From the NCBI GenBank assembly GCA_910577785.1, contig CAJTNT010000024.1, positions 1 to 62,038 of the forward strand: a stretch of 62,038 bases of DNA, read 5' to 3'. The position numbers were made by a program, and so were the translations under genes. Positions 51,487 to 60,397 of the stretch are shown here, piece after piece; within the stretch, counting starts at the first letter, position 1; each line of letters opens with the position of its first letter. The stretch comes from an uncultured Lachnospiraceae bacterium (lineage in GTDB: Bacteria; Bacillota; Clostridia; Lachnospirales; Lachnospiraceae). A model generated the notes under the pieces. That model saw only the letters and a list, made by a program, of their open reading frames with translations, was not told the origin of the DNA and ran no database searches.

Positions 51487-52569
51487 ATGGCATACCAAAC
51501 AACGCATAAAACATATATCGCCGCACATACTTCCTTTATGGAAAACGAAGCAAAAGAAAACACACGCAATATTGGAAAAATAGCAGTGATCACCCTGGCT
51601 GTCTATGCAGGCATCCGCTGGCTGGTTCCGCTGTTCCTCCCTTTCCTGACAGCATTTTTGCTGGCAAAGCTAATAAACCCTATGGTAGAAAAGATGGAAC
51701 AAAAGTTCCGGCTCAAACGGACATTTTGGTCCTCCCTCCTGGTTAGTATCCTGATGGCGTCACTCGTGCTGGTTACTATATTTTTCCTGAAGACACTGGT
51801 GGACCAAATTGGAAATGTCGCAGAAAACCTGGATCTTTACAGGCAGCAGGCAGAAAAGCTGTGGCAGGACTGCTGCTGCCAGGTAGAAACTTTCGCGGGC
51901 ATAGCGCCTGGCACCATCCAGGACAGCTTAGAAAAACAGCTCCCGAAAATCATAGACCACCTGCATTCCAATTTTTTCCCTGCGATGATGAACGAAACCA
52001 TCTCCTATGCCAAAAGCATGTTTATCCTCATCGGCATCTGCTTTATTGTGGTGATCAGCACTGTTTTAATCCTCAAGGATTATAAAAAGATCCGCAGCGG
52101 CCTTGAGAAAAATCCAATTGGGAAAGCAGCGCTGCAGGTCTGCCGCAGGACATATGCGGCAGGCGGAGCCTACCTAAAGTCCCAGCTCATTATCCTGGTC
52201 ATCATCACCATAATCTGTGTCGCCGGCCTGTATCTTTCCGGAAATAAATATGCCCTGCTTACAGGATGCGGCATCGGAATCTGCGACGCAATGCCCTTTT
52301 TGGGCACAGGGACAGTTTTTGTGCCATGGGCGCTCTTTGAAGTAATCCAGGGAAAATATATGCTGGCCTCCATTTACGCTGCCATTTATACCATCTGCAC
52401 CCTAATACGGGAAATCCTCGAGCCCAAACTTTTGGGCAACAAATTAGGGATGCCCCCGCTTACCGTGATCATAAGCATGTATGTGGGACTTAAAATTTAT
52501 GGGCTATGGGGATTCGTCCTGGGACCGCTATCCTATATTTTAATTAAAGAAATCTACTTGACAACTTAA
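51487..52569 (+). CDS. AI-2E/YtvI-type integral membrane protein
   Basis: 360 residues with about eight membrane helices, of the AI-2E transporter superfamily; the closest resemblance is to YtvI sporulation membrane proteins (PFLTAFLLAKLINPMVEKMEQ, CDAMPFLGTGTVFVPWALFE, LIREILEPKLLGNKLGMPPLTVIISMYVGLKIYGLWGFVLGP). Function may be ion or metabolite exchange; unproven. The start is uncertain: neither ATG at 51487 nor ATG at 51538 has a good ribosome site. The proS promoter overlaps its 3' end. Confidence 0.85.
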   Translation: MAYQTTHKTYIAAHTSFMENEAKENTRNIGKIAVITLAVYAGIRWLVPLFLPFLTAFLLAKLINPMVEKMEQKFRLKRTFWSSLLVSILMASLVLVTIFFLKTLVDQIGNVAENLDLYRQQAEKLWQDCCCQVETFAGIAPGTIQDSLEKQLPKIIDHLHSNFFPAMMNETISYAKSMFILIGICFIVVISTVLILKDYKKIRSGLEKNPIGKAALQVCRRTYAAGGAYLKSQLIILVIITIICVAGLYLSGNKYALLTGCGIGICDAMPFLGTGTVFVPWALFEVIQGKYMLASIYAAIYTICTLIREILEPKLLGNKLGMPPLTVIISMYVGLKIYGLWGFVLGPLSYILIKEIYLTT

Positions 52570-52586
52570 AATATTTGCCCTAGAAT
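52558..52586 (+). promoter_or_regulatory. Promoter of the T-box/proS transcript
   Basis: Perfect TTGACA (52558-52563), 17-base spacer and TAGAAT (52581-52586), overlapping the end of the upstream gene. Confidence 0.8.
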
Positions 52587-52592
52587 AGTAAC

Positions 52593-52835
52593 AGTTCCGA
52601 TAAAAAGACAATTAGGCATAGATAAGGATTAGTACAGATTGGAAGATGCACAGAGAAGGAACCATTGGTGGGAGGTTCCTGTTCCAAAGGTCTGGAACCT
52701 ACCTTGGAGCCGCGTATGAAAATACGCCGTATCGCTGCGTTAAGGCAATTGAGAGAATGCATGACTGCATTAATCAGGGTGGTACCGCCGGATATCCGGT
52801 CCCTATGGGGATGGATATCCGGCGTTTTTGGTTTA
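52593..52835 (+). promoter_or_regulatory. T-box riboswitch (proline specifier)
   Basis: Contains the T-box core GGGTGGTACCGC (52778-52789), which pairs with uncharged tRNA acceptor ends. Stem I region has AGAGAAGGAACCATTGGTGGGAGG, and the specifier loop region reads GGAA-CCT-ACC (CCT at 52698-52700, a proline codon). A terminator follows: CCGGATATCC / GGATATCCGG then GTTTTTGG (52788-52830). Uncharged tRNA-Pro would stabilise the antiterminator and allow proS expression. Open frames crossing this region are not genes. Confidence 0.92.
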
Positions 52836-52922
52836 TTTCTGCCCTACACTACAGAATACGCACAGCTGCTCAAGGAACCGTGCCGTTTTGCGGCCATGAC
52901 TCAGGAAAGGAGAATTATCTAA

Positions 52923-54365
52923 ATGGGAAAAGATAAGAAGCTTGTGGAGGCCATTACCTCCATGGAAACCGATTTCGCCCAATGGTACACCGATGTGGTA
53001 AAAAAAGCCGAATTAATTGATTATTCCAGCGTAAAAGGATGTATGGTAATCAAACCGGCAGGGTATGCCATCTGGGAAAACATACAGCATGAGCTGGACA
53101 GGAGGTTCAAGGAAACAGGAGTGGAAAATGTATATATGCCCATGTTCATCCCGGAAAGCCTCCTGCAGAAAGAAAAAGACCATGTGGAAGGGTTTGCGCC
53201 AGAGGTGGCCTGGGTTACCCATGGAGGCATGAACCCTTTACAGGAACGTCTGTGCGTCCGCCCTACTTCGGAAACCCTATTCTGTGATTTTTATGCCAAC
53301 GACGTGCAGTCCTACCGTGATCTGCCCAAATGCTATAACCAGTGGTGTTCTGTCGTACGCTGGGAAAAGGAGACGCGCCCCTTCCTCCGTTCCAGGGAAT
53401 TCCTCTGGCAGGAAGGCCATACTGCCCATGCCACCGCTGAGGATGCGCAGGAGCGGACGCTGCAGATGCTGCACCTCTATGCAGATTTCTGTGAAGAAGT
53501 CCTGGCCATCCCTGTCATCCGCGGACAGAAGACAGACAAGGAGAAATTTGCCGGGGCAGAAGCCACTTATACGATAGAGGCGCTGATGCATGACGGAAAA
53601 GCCCTCCAGTCCGGCACCAGCCATAATTTTGGCGATGGCTTTGCCAAAGCCTTCAACATCCAGTACACTGACAAGGAGAACAAACTGCAGTACATCCACC
53701 AGACGTCCTGGGGCATGTCCACCCGCCTGATTGGAGGCATCATCATGGTGCATGGAGATGATTCCGGGCTGGTACTGCCGCCTAAAATTGCACCCACACA
53801 GGTCATGGTTATCCCCATCCAGCAGCACAAGGAAGGCGTCCTCGACAAGGCTGCAGAAATCCGAGATACCTTAAAGCAGGCCGGCGTCCGTGTCAAAATG
53901 GATGACAGCGAAAAAAGCCCTGGATGGAAATTTGCAGAACAGGAGATGCGTGGCATCCCCATCCGCCTAGAATTAGGTCCAAAAGATATCGAAGCCAATA
54001 AATGCATCCTCGTACGCCGCGACACACGTGAAAAAACAGAATGCGCCTTAAATGAAGCACCTGCTGTTATTACAGAACTCTTAGAGACCATCCAGAAAGA
54101 TATGTTTGCACGTGCGAAAGCACACCGCGATGCACATATTTCAGATGTAAGCACGTATGAGGAATTGAAAGACACTGTAGAACACAAGCCAGGATTTATC
54201 CGTGCAATGTGGTGTGGGGATGTAGCCTGCGAGAATAAGATCAAAGAGGATACGACTGCAACCTCCCGCTGTATCCCTTTTGGAGAACAGGAGGCAATTT
54301 CGGATGTATGCGTCTGCTGCGGGAAGCCTGCGCATAAGCTGATTTATTGGGGGAAAGCTTATTAA
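52923..54365 (+). CDS. proS: Prolyl-tRNA synthetase
   Basis: 480 residues, the short ProS type without the bacterial insertion domain. Class II motifs: WENIQHELDRRFKETGVENVYMPMFIPES, VRPTSETLFCDFYANDVQSYRDLP (motif 2 region near WEKETRPFLRSREFLWQEGHTAH), and GGIIMVHGDDSGLVLPP. The C-terminus carries a Cys-containing zinc-like segment (CGDVACENKIKED...CVCCGKPA). It charges tRNA-Pro and is controlled by the T-box upstream. GGAG lies 10 bases before the start. Confidence 0.96.
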   Translation: MGKDKKLVEAITSMETDFAQWYTDVVKKAELIDYSSVKGCMVIKPAGYAIWENIQHELDRRFKETGVENVYMPMFIPESLLQKEKDHVEGFAPEVAWVTHGGMNPLQERLCVRPTSETLFCDFYANDVQSYRDLPKCYNQWCSVVRWEKETRPFLRSREFLWQEGHTAHATAEDAQERTLQMLHLYADFCEEVLAIPVIRGQKTDKEKFAGAEATYTIEALMHDGKALQSGTSHNFGDGFAKAFNIQYTDKENKLQYIHQTSWGMSTRLIGGIIMVHGDDSGLVLPPKIAPTQVMVIPIQQHKEGVLDKAAEIRDTLKQAGVRVKMDDSEKSPGWKFAEQEMRGIPIRLELGPKDIEANKCILVRRDTREKTECALNEAPAVITELLETIQKDMFARAKAHRDAHISDVSTYEELKDTVEHKPGFIRAMWCGDVACENKIKEDTTATSRCIPFGEQEAISDVCVCCGKPAHKLIYWGKAY

Positions 54366-54496
54366 AAGTGGGGAAATGCCATAGCATATACTTTTGATAA
54401 ATCGCAAATACTCTTGATAAATGAAAAATACTTTAGATGGCTGGCAAATATTACATTACTTTTTATGTGACGAGAGGAATGGCCATACAGATCGCT

Positions 54497-54630
54497 GCGG
54501 AAGAGGGAAGGCCGCAACAGAAACGCGCTCCCGCTCCGATCGGAACGTAGCAGTACTAAGCTCGAAAACACCTCGCTAAGTACTGACGTTCCTTTAGGGT
54601 TTCTTTATGCGGCCTTCCCTCTTCCTCCGC
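54497..54630. repeat. Long imperfect hairpin element, copy B
   Basis: Arms GCGGAAGAGGGAAGGCCGCA and TGCGGCCTTCCCTCTTCCTCCGC enclose an inner stem GGAACGTAGCAGTACTAAGC / GCTAAGTACTGACGTTCC. Inside the outer stem (minus strand) are GCATAAAGAAACCCT and AGCGCGTTTCTGTTGC, shared with the element at 16582-16690. It sits ~130 bases after proS. Confidence 0.85.
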
Positions 54631-54647
54631 TATATAATAGAAACCAC

Positions 54648-55150
54648 TACATTTCCTTGGATAAGGGGTTATTCCCCGCCCCGTATCTATAGGAATGAAA
54701 TCTACCGCATTTTTCGGTTCTTTCTTAGCTTTGGATATTTTGTTTTTGTCAGTGTTTCAGTTTTGCAAAAAATTTAAAGCTCCAGCAAAACTAAATCTGA
54801 CCGCATATCCAAACATGAGAAAAAAACCACTTTCCTTGGAGGGTGTAACTAATTTTGTCTCTTTGAGATTCTGCTTTCCCATTATTTCCAGCATAGGATA
54901 TTGCCAAAATCTCCAGTATTTACAAGGATTTGTGAGTTCAGCCCACACCTGGCCTTCGGAATATGGCAAGGAGGCATAGACACAAAATTAAGAACACTAC
55001 CTTCTCTTGGATAAGAAGATATTCCACATCCTGTATCTATAGAACTGAAATCTAACGCATTTCCTTGGATAAGAAGATATTCCCTGCCACATGGCTATAA
55101 GAATAGGAGCCTCTGCATTTCCTTGCATAAGGGGATATTTCCTGTCTTGT
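54648..55150. repeat. Degenerate ~58-bp repeats in the proS-secA gap
   Basis: The phrase TTTCCTTGGATAAG with following RRGRTATTCC recurs at about 54652, 55003, 55060 and 55119 (the last with TTGCATAAG), and as a fragment near 54830 (CTTTCCTTGGAGG). The last three are 58-59 bases apart. GTATCTATAG-AATGAAATCTA-CGCATTT also recurs between units. No reading frame is conserved across the units, so it appears noncoding. Confidence 0.65.
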
Positions 55151-55270
55151 AAAAGTTACAATGTTACTATGGAATCAATGAAAGATTTATCAATATAAAA
55201 TTTGATTTAGAATGGCTTCACAACTTATCGCTATCCATCATATGTTAAAGAAAACAGCATTCATTTACTT

Positions 55271-55471
55271 ATGGATGATTACCCTCAGAAAGGTGATGAT
55301 ACTTTGCTGTCCTGTGGATGCCCAAACCTTTATATGCTGTCAAGTATTGCCTGCCAGCTTGTAGAATGTATGGATGAGGCGGAATTGGATCTTTTGATTA
55401 TAGATTTGAAAACTTTAGCTGAAATGATGGAAAATGCGTGGAAGAGGAAAGAAATATGCAATTCTCTATAA
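55271..55471 (+). CDS. Small DUF6774-like protein
   Basis: 66 residues. The block MLSSIACQLVECMDEAELDLLIIDLKTLAEMMENAW resembles the small DUF6774-type domain common in Lachnospiraceae (AcaiA...LsdeELalL...LGDtLa). The frame stays open upstream to a TAG at 55208 without another start codon, and no good ribosome site precedes the ATG. It may be a truncated remnant. Confidence 0.5.
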   Translation: MDDYPQKGDDTLLSCGCPNLYMLSSIACQLVECMDEAELDLLIIDLKTLAEMMENAWKRKEICNSL

Positions 55472-55566
55472 AATATTTTCCAGATATTCCGTTAACATTT
55501 TCATCTAAAAAAAAAATTATTCACAACATAAACTTCTACTTCTGCGCACAATGCCAGCTGATTTGG

Positions 55567-55756
55567 GCAAGCCATGCCCCTAAGCAGACAATTCAGGGGC
55601 GGTTTTAGCAGAGGGGAAATCCAGCGCTTAGGGAGGCTGTGCGCGAAGGCTCTCCTGAGCGCACAAAGTATCACTTCCTAAACCCTACCGACTGCACGCC
55701 TCCCTTAGCGATTAGTTCCCCGGAGCGTTGCCCCGTCTGCGTGGGGCATGGCTTGC
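55567..55756. ncRNA. Nested ~190-nt hairpin, possible structured RNA
   Basis: Four successive stem tiers in register: 55567-55589 with 55735-55756 (GCAAGCCATGCCCC...), GGGGC 55596 with GCCCC 55730, GGGGAA 55613 with TTCCCC 55716, and CGCTTAGGGAGGC 55625-55637 with GCCTCCCTTAGCG 55698-55710, plus a small apical hairpin GTGCGC/GCGCAC (55639-55664). No gene fits. Direction of transcription and function are unknown. Confidence 0.65.
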
Positions 55757-55893
55757 ACGAAGCAGCGTCCCTTTTGCCAACCCTACAGCTGGATAAGGCG
55801 GGAGCTACATACACTGCTGAAACGCTTTGATACAATCAGGCTGCCATATCTGTGGAGAACGTGGAGAACGCCAACCACTTGTCCTCATTAGGG

Positions 55894-55920
55894 AAAAAGC
55901 CCCTCGCCTTACGGCGAAGG
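55894..55920 (-). terminator. Terminator of secA
   Basis: Minus strand CCTTCGCC / GGCGAGG stem with GTAA loop, followed by GGCTTTTTCCC. Confidence 0.75.
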
Positions 55921-55950
55921 ACTATATTTTCACCCCATTTTTATTCTGTT

Positions 55951-58515
55951 TTATTTCCTCCCACAGCACTGCTTATATTTCTTCCCGCTGCCGCAAGGGC
56001 AAGGATCATTGGGATAGACCTTTGCAGATTCCCGTTTCTTCGGCCCTTTCTGTAAAGACTCGTCACGGTTCGTTCCAGTAACCTTGGCTACCTGCTCCCT
56101 CTCCACCTTCTGCTCAATCCTGACATGGAACAGCAGGCGGATGGTGTCCTCCTGGATATTGGCAATCATATTGTCAAACATGTCGTAGCCACTCATCTTA
56201 TATTCCACCAGCGGATCCCGCTGGCCATAAGCCTGCAGCCCAATTCCCTGGCGGAGCTGATCCATATCGTCGATGTGGTCCATCCACTTTCTGTCTATCG
56301 TCTTAAGCAAGACAACCCGCTCCAATTCCCGCACTGCTTCCGGCTCGGGGAACTCTGCTTCTTTCATCTCATATTTCTTGACAGCCTGTTCCTTCAGGCG
56401 GTGTTTGAGTTCATTGGCACGGATATCTTTCACATCGTCCGGTTCCACCTGGTCTAAGGGGATAATCGGCAGCAGCAGCTGGTTTAACTCGTTCAGATCC
56501 CACTCTTCGCTCTCCTGATCTGCAGAAATACAAGTATCTACCGTATTCTCTACCCGGTCGGTAATCATCTTGTAAATAACGTCCCGCATGCTCTCGCCAT
56601 CCAGCACACGGCGGCGCTCTGCATAGATAATCTCCCTCTGCTCGTTCATCACCTGGTCATATTCCAGCAGGTTCTTACGGATGCCAAAGTTGTTGGCCTC
56701 TATCTTCATCTGTGCTTTTTCAATGGCATTTGTCAGCATCTTATGCTGGATCTGCTCATTTTCCGGCACGCCCAAGGCATTGAACATCCCCATCAGCTTC
56801 TCAGATCCAAACAGGCGCATCAAATCGTCCTCTAAGGAAATAAAGAACTGGGATTCACCTGGGTCGCCCTGGCGCCCGGAACGCCCACGGAGCTGGTTGT
56901 CAATACGCCTTGATTCATGGCGTTCCGTACCGATAATTTTCAGCCCTCCGGCAGCCTTAGCATCTTCATCGAGCTTAATATCCGTACCACGCCCTGCCAT
57001 ATTCGTGGCAATCGTAACTGCCCCATGCTGCCCGGCCTCTGCCACAATTTCCGCCTCCAGCTCATGGAACTTGGCATTCAGAACCTTATGCTGGATCCCC
57101 TGGCGTTTCAGCATCCCGCTGAGCAACTCAGAAGTCTCAATTGTAATGGTGCCCACCAGCACAGGCTGTCCCTTTTCATTGGCTTTCTTAATTTCCTCGA
57201 CCACTGCCCGGAACTTTTCCTTCTTCGTCTTATATACGGCATCCTGCAGATCCTCACGGATCACTGGCTTGTTGGTCGGAATCTCAATCACGTCCATACC
57301 ATAAATATCGCGGAATTCCTTTTCCTCTGTCAGAGCCGTACCGGTCATGCCGGCTTTTTTGGTATATTTATTGAAGAAATTCTGGAAGGTAATCGTAGCC
57401 AGCGTCTTGCTCTCACGTTTCACCTTCACATGCTCCTTGGCCTCAATTGCCTGGTGCAGGCCATCGGAATAACGGCGCCCCGGCATAATACGCCCCGTAA
57501 ATTCATCTACAATCAACACCTTCTCATCCTGCACCACATAATCCTGGTCACGGAACATTAGATTATGCGCCCGCAGCGCGAGGATAATATTATGCTGAAT
57601 TTCCAGGTTATCTGCGTCTGCCAGGTTCTCAATATGGAAGAACTTCTCTACCTTCTTCACGCCATCTGCCGTCAGGTTGACAACCTTATCCTTCTCATTG
57701 ACAATGAAATCACCTGTCTCTTCCTGAACAACGCCCATAATCGCATCCATTTTGGAAAACTCCGGCATATCCTCGCCTCGCACCATCTGCCTTGCCAGGA
57801 TGTCGCATGCTTCATAGAGGCTGGTAGACTTGCCGCTCTGCCCAGAAATAATCAAGGGCGTCCTGGCTTCGTCAATCAATACCGAGTCCACCTCATCAAT
57901 AATGGCATAATGCAGATCCCGCTGTACAAGCTGCTCCTTATAAATTACCATATTATCACGAAGGTAATCAAAACCCAGCTCATTGTTCGTCACATACGTG
58001 ATATCACAGGCATATGCCGCACGGCGCTCGTCATTGTCCATGGAATTAAGCACAACGCCTACCGTCAGGCCCAAAAACTCATGAACCTTCCCCATCCATT
58101 CCGCATCACGGTTTGCCAGATAATCATTGACCGTTACAATATGGACGCCCTTGCCCTCCAATGCATTGAGGTAAGCAGGCAGGGTAGATACCAACGTCTT
58201 ACCTTCCCCTGTCTTCATTTCAGCGATACGCCCCTGATGCAGGATAACGCCGCCAATCAGCTGTACCCGGTAATGCTCCATGCCAAGCGCCCTCCTGGCA
58301 GCCTCCCGCACGGCCGCATATGCCTCTGGGAGAATCTGGTCCAAGGTCGCCCCTTCCTCCAGGCGTTTCTTAAACTCCTTTGTCTTGCCCTTTAGCTCAT
58401 CATCAGACAGCTCCATCATAGACGGACGGTAAGATTCAATCTTGTCCACAATCGGTTTTACCCTTTTTAACTCCCGTTCACTATGCGTCCCAAATATCTT
58501 ATCTACAATACTCAT
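55951..58515 (-). CDS. secA: Preprotein translocase ATPase SecA
   Basis: 854 residues, full length for a Firmicute SecA. Walker A in EMKTGEGKTLVS, DEAD-like IIDEVDSVLIDEARTPL, preprotein cross-linking and helicase motifs (TNMAGRGTDIKLDE, QLRGRSGRQGDPGESQFF) and a C-terminal zinc-binding SEC-C tail CPCGSGKKYKQCC. It drives secretion through SecYEG and therefore export of the secreted glycosidases and lipoproteins in this window. Monocistronic with its own promoter; GGAG eight bases before ATG. Confidence 0.98.
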   Translation of the reverse strand: MSIVDKIFGTHSERELKRVKPIVDKIESYRPSMMELSDDELKGKTKEFKKRLEEGATLDQILPEAYAAVREAARRALGMEHYRVQLIGGVILHQGRIAEMKTGEGKTLVSTLPAYLNALEGKGVHIVTVNDYLANRDAEWMGKVHEFLGLTVGVVLNSMDNDERRAAYACDITYVTNNELGFDYLRDNMVIYKEQLVQRDLHYAIIDEVDSVLIDEARTPLIISGQSGKSTSLYEACDILARQMVRGEDMPEFSKMDAIMGVVQEETGDFIVNEKDKVVNLTADGVKKVEKFFHIENLADADNLEIQHNIILALRAHNLMFRDQDYVVQDEKVLIVDEFTGRIMPGRRYSDGLHQAIEAKEHVKVKRESKTLATITFQNFFNKYTKKAGMTGTALTEEKEFRDIYGMDVIEIPTNKPVIREDLQDAVYKTKKEKFRAVVEEIKKANEKGQPVLVGTITIETSELLSGMLKRQGIQHKVLNAKFHELEAEIVAEAGQHGAVTIATNMAGRGTDIKLDEDAKAAGGLKIIGTERHESRRIDNQLRGRSGRQGDPGESQFFISLEDDLMRLFGSEKLMGMFNALGVPENEQIQHKMLTNAIEKAQMKIEANNFGIRKNLLEYDQVMNEQREIIYAERRRVLDGESMRDVIYKMITDRVENTVDTCISADQESEEWDLNELNQLLLPIIPLDQVEPDDVKDIRANELKHRLKEQAVKKYEMKEAEFPEPEAVRELERVVLLKTIDRKWMDHIDDMDQLRQGIGLQAYGQRDPLVEYKMSGYDMFDNMIANIQEDTIRLLFHVRIEQKVEREQVAKVTGTNRDESLQKGPKKRESAKVYPNDPCPCGSGKKYKQCCGRK

Positions 58516-58626
58516 TCTTTTGCTCCTATTTTCTGTCTATACAGACAATTTTTTAACTGCGTAACTGTTCTGTGCCTTCACTGCCGCAATACAAAATCAT
58601 ACTCTTACAGTTACAAAACTTCTTAC

Positions 58627-58655
58627 ATTGTATCACTTTATGTTTTTCTGCACAA
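58627..58655 (-). promoter_or_regulatory. Promoter of secA
   Basis: TTGTGC (58650-58655), 17-base spacer, TACAAT (58627-58632) on the minus strand. The rest of the 58516-58823 gap holds a small CATAAC/GTTATG inverted repeat (about 58715-58730) ahead of the plus-strand gene and nothing else recognised. Confidence 0.65.
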
Positions 58656-58823
58656 TACTTTAGGCCATGAACGAATTATGAATTTTTTATGAAATCTGCT
58701 TTTCTATATTTTCCCATAACCTTTGTTATGATATACTGGTTTTGGTGGTTTTCAATCAGGCTGGACTATTTTGTATAGATCGGCATTACTATTTAATATT
58801 ATTTTTAGAAAGGATGGATTCTT

Positions 58824-59081
58824 ATGAGCTATTTATACCATACAAAAGGCACCTGTTCCAAATTAATAGAAGTGGAATTGGACGGCAATATTGTAAAATA
58901 TGTTAAATTTACCGGCGGCTGCAACGGCAACCTCCAGGCAATCCCCAAATTAGTCGAAGGATTGACCATTGAGCAAGTAGAAGAGAAGATTGGCGGCATT
59001 TCGTGCAACGGCCGGCCCACTTCCTGCGGAGATCAATTGGCCAAGGCCTGCCGGGCAGCCTATGAGGATGCACAAAAATAA
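58824..59081 (+). CDS. TSCPD domain protein (TIGR03905-like)
   Basis: 85 residues. The sequence GTCSKLIEVELDGNIVKYVKFTGGCNGN...GISCNGRPTSCGDQLAKA matches the small stand-alone TSCPD family, related to the C-terminal domain of vitamin B12-dependent ribonucleotide reductase. Four conserved cysteines could bind metal. Function unknown. AAAGGATGG precedes the start. Confidence 0.9.
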   Translation: MSYLYHTKGTCSKLIEVELDGNIVKYVKFTGGCNGNLQAIPKLVEGLTIEQVEEKIGGISCNGRPTSCGDQLAKACRAAYEDAQK

Positions 59082-59089
59082 AAAATTGT

Positions 59090-59118
59090 TTGACATCCTG
59101 AACATTGTAGCATATAAT
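59090..59118 (+). promoter_or_regulatory. Promoter of tRNA-fMet
   Basis: Perfect TTGACA (59090-59095), 17-base spacer, perfect TATAAT (59113-59118). Confidence 0.85.
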
Positions 59119-59180
59119 AATATAGTTACAAAGTGCCTGGAAAGAGCAGCATGCTGCATATATGAACCAGGCAAGGTTAT

Positions 59181-59254
59181 CGCGGGGTAGAGCAGTTTGG
59201 AAGCTCGTCGGGCTCATAACCCGGAGGTCGCAGGTTCAAATCCTGTCCCCGCAA
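59181..59254 (+). tRNA. Initiator tRNA-Met (anticodon CAT)
   Basis: 74 nt, anticodon loop CTCATAA. Initiator features are present: C1 opposite A72 (CGCGGGG / CCCCGCA) and three G-C pairs (GGG/CCC) in the anticodon stem. Confidence 0.95.
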
Positions 59255-59258
59255 TCAA

Positions 59259-59304
59259 AAGCATTGCTGCAAGGCCTTTGGAATCCTTGCAGCAATGCTT
59301 TTTT
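59259..59304 (+). terminator. Terminator of tRNA-fMet
   Basis: AAGCATTGCTGCAAGG / CCTTGCAGCAATGCTT stem followed by TTTTTT. Confidence 0.9.
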
Positions 59305-59346
59305 CAGACACGCCCTCAACCTACGATTTGCGAAAGGACAATAACC

Positions 59347-60273
59347 ATGATCTATGAAAATATATTAGCAGCAATGGGAAATACGCCCCTCATCCGCCTA
59401 AACCGCATAGCAGACCCCGACAGCGCCCAGGTACTGGTAAAATTTGAAGGCCTCAATGTAGGAGGCTCCATCAAGACGCGCACAGCTTACAATATGATCC
59501 AGGCGGCGGAAGAGCAGGGTCTCATCCGCCAGGACACGATTATCGTTGAGCCCACCAGCGGCAACCAGGGCATTGGCCTGGCGCTGGTAGGGGCTGTCCG
59601 CGGCTACCAGACCAAAATTATTATGCCAGATTCCGTGAGCGAAGAGCGCCGCAAGCTTGTCAACCAATATGGCGCCGAGGTAATCCTTATCCATGACGCC
59701 GGGAATATCGGCGCCTGCATTGAAGAATGCCTGCAGACCGCCCTGCGCATGGCCAGGGAAGACCCCCGCGTCTTTGTTCCCCAGCAATTTGAGAATCCTG
59801 CCAACCCGGCGGTCCACCGTTCCCAGACGGGCTTGGAAATCCTTGCCCAGGCAGATTGCCCTATCCATGGCTTCTGCTCCGGCATCGGCACCGGCGGTAC
59901 CATCACAGGCGTTGGGGAAACCCTCAAAGCCCAAAATCCCGACATGGAAATCTGGGCCGTAGAGCCAGAACATGCCGCCATCCTCTCCGGCGGATCCATC
60001 GGCACGCATCTGCAGATGGGCATCGGCGATGGCCTGATACCAGCGATCCTCAACCAGCAGATTTACAATAGCGTCTGCATTATTACAGATGATGAGGCGC
60101 TATCCACCTCCAAGAGGCTCGCCACTGAAGAAGGCATCCTATGCGGCATTTCCAGCGGCACAAACGTAGCCGCCGCATTGAAGCTGGCCAAAAAACTGGG
60201 AAAGGGAAAGACCGTTGTCACCATCCTACCGGATACAGCAGAACGTTATTTTTCCACCCCTCTGTTTTCCTGA
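59347..60273 (+). CDS. cysK: Cysteine synthase (O-acetylserine sulfhydrylase)
   Basis: 308 residues from ATG at 59347, behind AAAGGA; the longer open frame runs back through the tRNA and is not used. A PLP enzyme: lysine in GGSIKTRTAYNMI, the acetylserine-binding EPTSGNQGIGLALV and the phosphate-binding GIGTGGTITG. CysK usually has GxSxKdR followed by SGNTGI; here SGNQGI, a variant found in Clostridia. It makes cysteine from O-acetylserine and sulfide. A cystathionine-synthase-like or other beta-replacing role is less likely. Confidence 0.92.
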   Translation: MIYENILAAMGNTPLIRLNRIADPDSAQVLVKFEGLNVGGSIKTRTAYNMIQAAEEQGLIRQDTIIVEPTSGNQGIGLALVGAVRGYQTKIIMPDSVSEERRKLVNQYGAEVILIHDAGNIGACIEECLQTALRMAREDPRVFVPQQFENPANPAVHRSQTGLEILAQADCPIHGFCSGIGTGGTITGVGETLKAQNPDMEIWAVEPEHAAILSGGSIGTHLQMGIGDGLIPAILNQQIYNSVCIITDDEALSTSKRLATEEGILCGISSGTNVAAALKLAKKLGKGKTVVTILPDTAERYFSTPLFS

Positions 60274-60282
60274 TCTGCACAC

Positions 60283-60327
60283 AAAAGCCGCATGGGATAT
60301 CCTGCCTGATACTCCATGCGGCTTTTT
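60283..60327 (+). terminator. Terminator of cysK
   Basis: AAAAGCCGCATGG / CCATGCGGCTTTT around an 18-base loop, followed by T-run; nearly symmetric, so it may also end the convergent diguanylate cyclase transcript. Confidence 0.9.
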
Positions 60328-60397
60328 ATGCCTGTAATTTCTATGCCATTCTAATCCTAATTCCATAAAATAATCCAACAGCTTAATCAATACGATG

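Noticed and set aside
52646..52936. Open frames of 85-96 codons before proS
   Set aside because: They lie inside the T-box leader with its core, specifier and terminator; no ribosome site precedes them.
55639..56081. Small plus-strand frames between the DUF6774-like gene and secA
   Set aside because: They overlap the nested hairpin or the secA terminator and 3' end, with no ribosome sites or recognisable protein features.
59197..59346. N-terminal extension of cysK
   Set aside because: It runs through tRNA-fMet and its terminator; the ATG at 59347 matches the family start.
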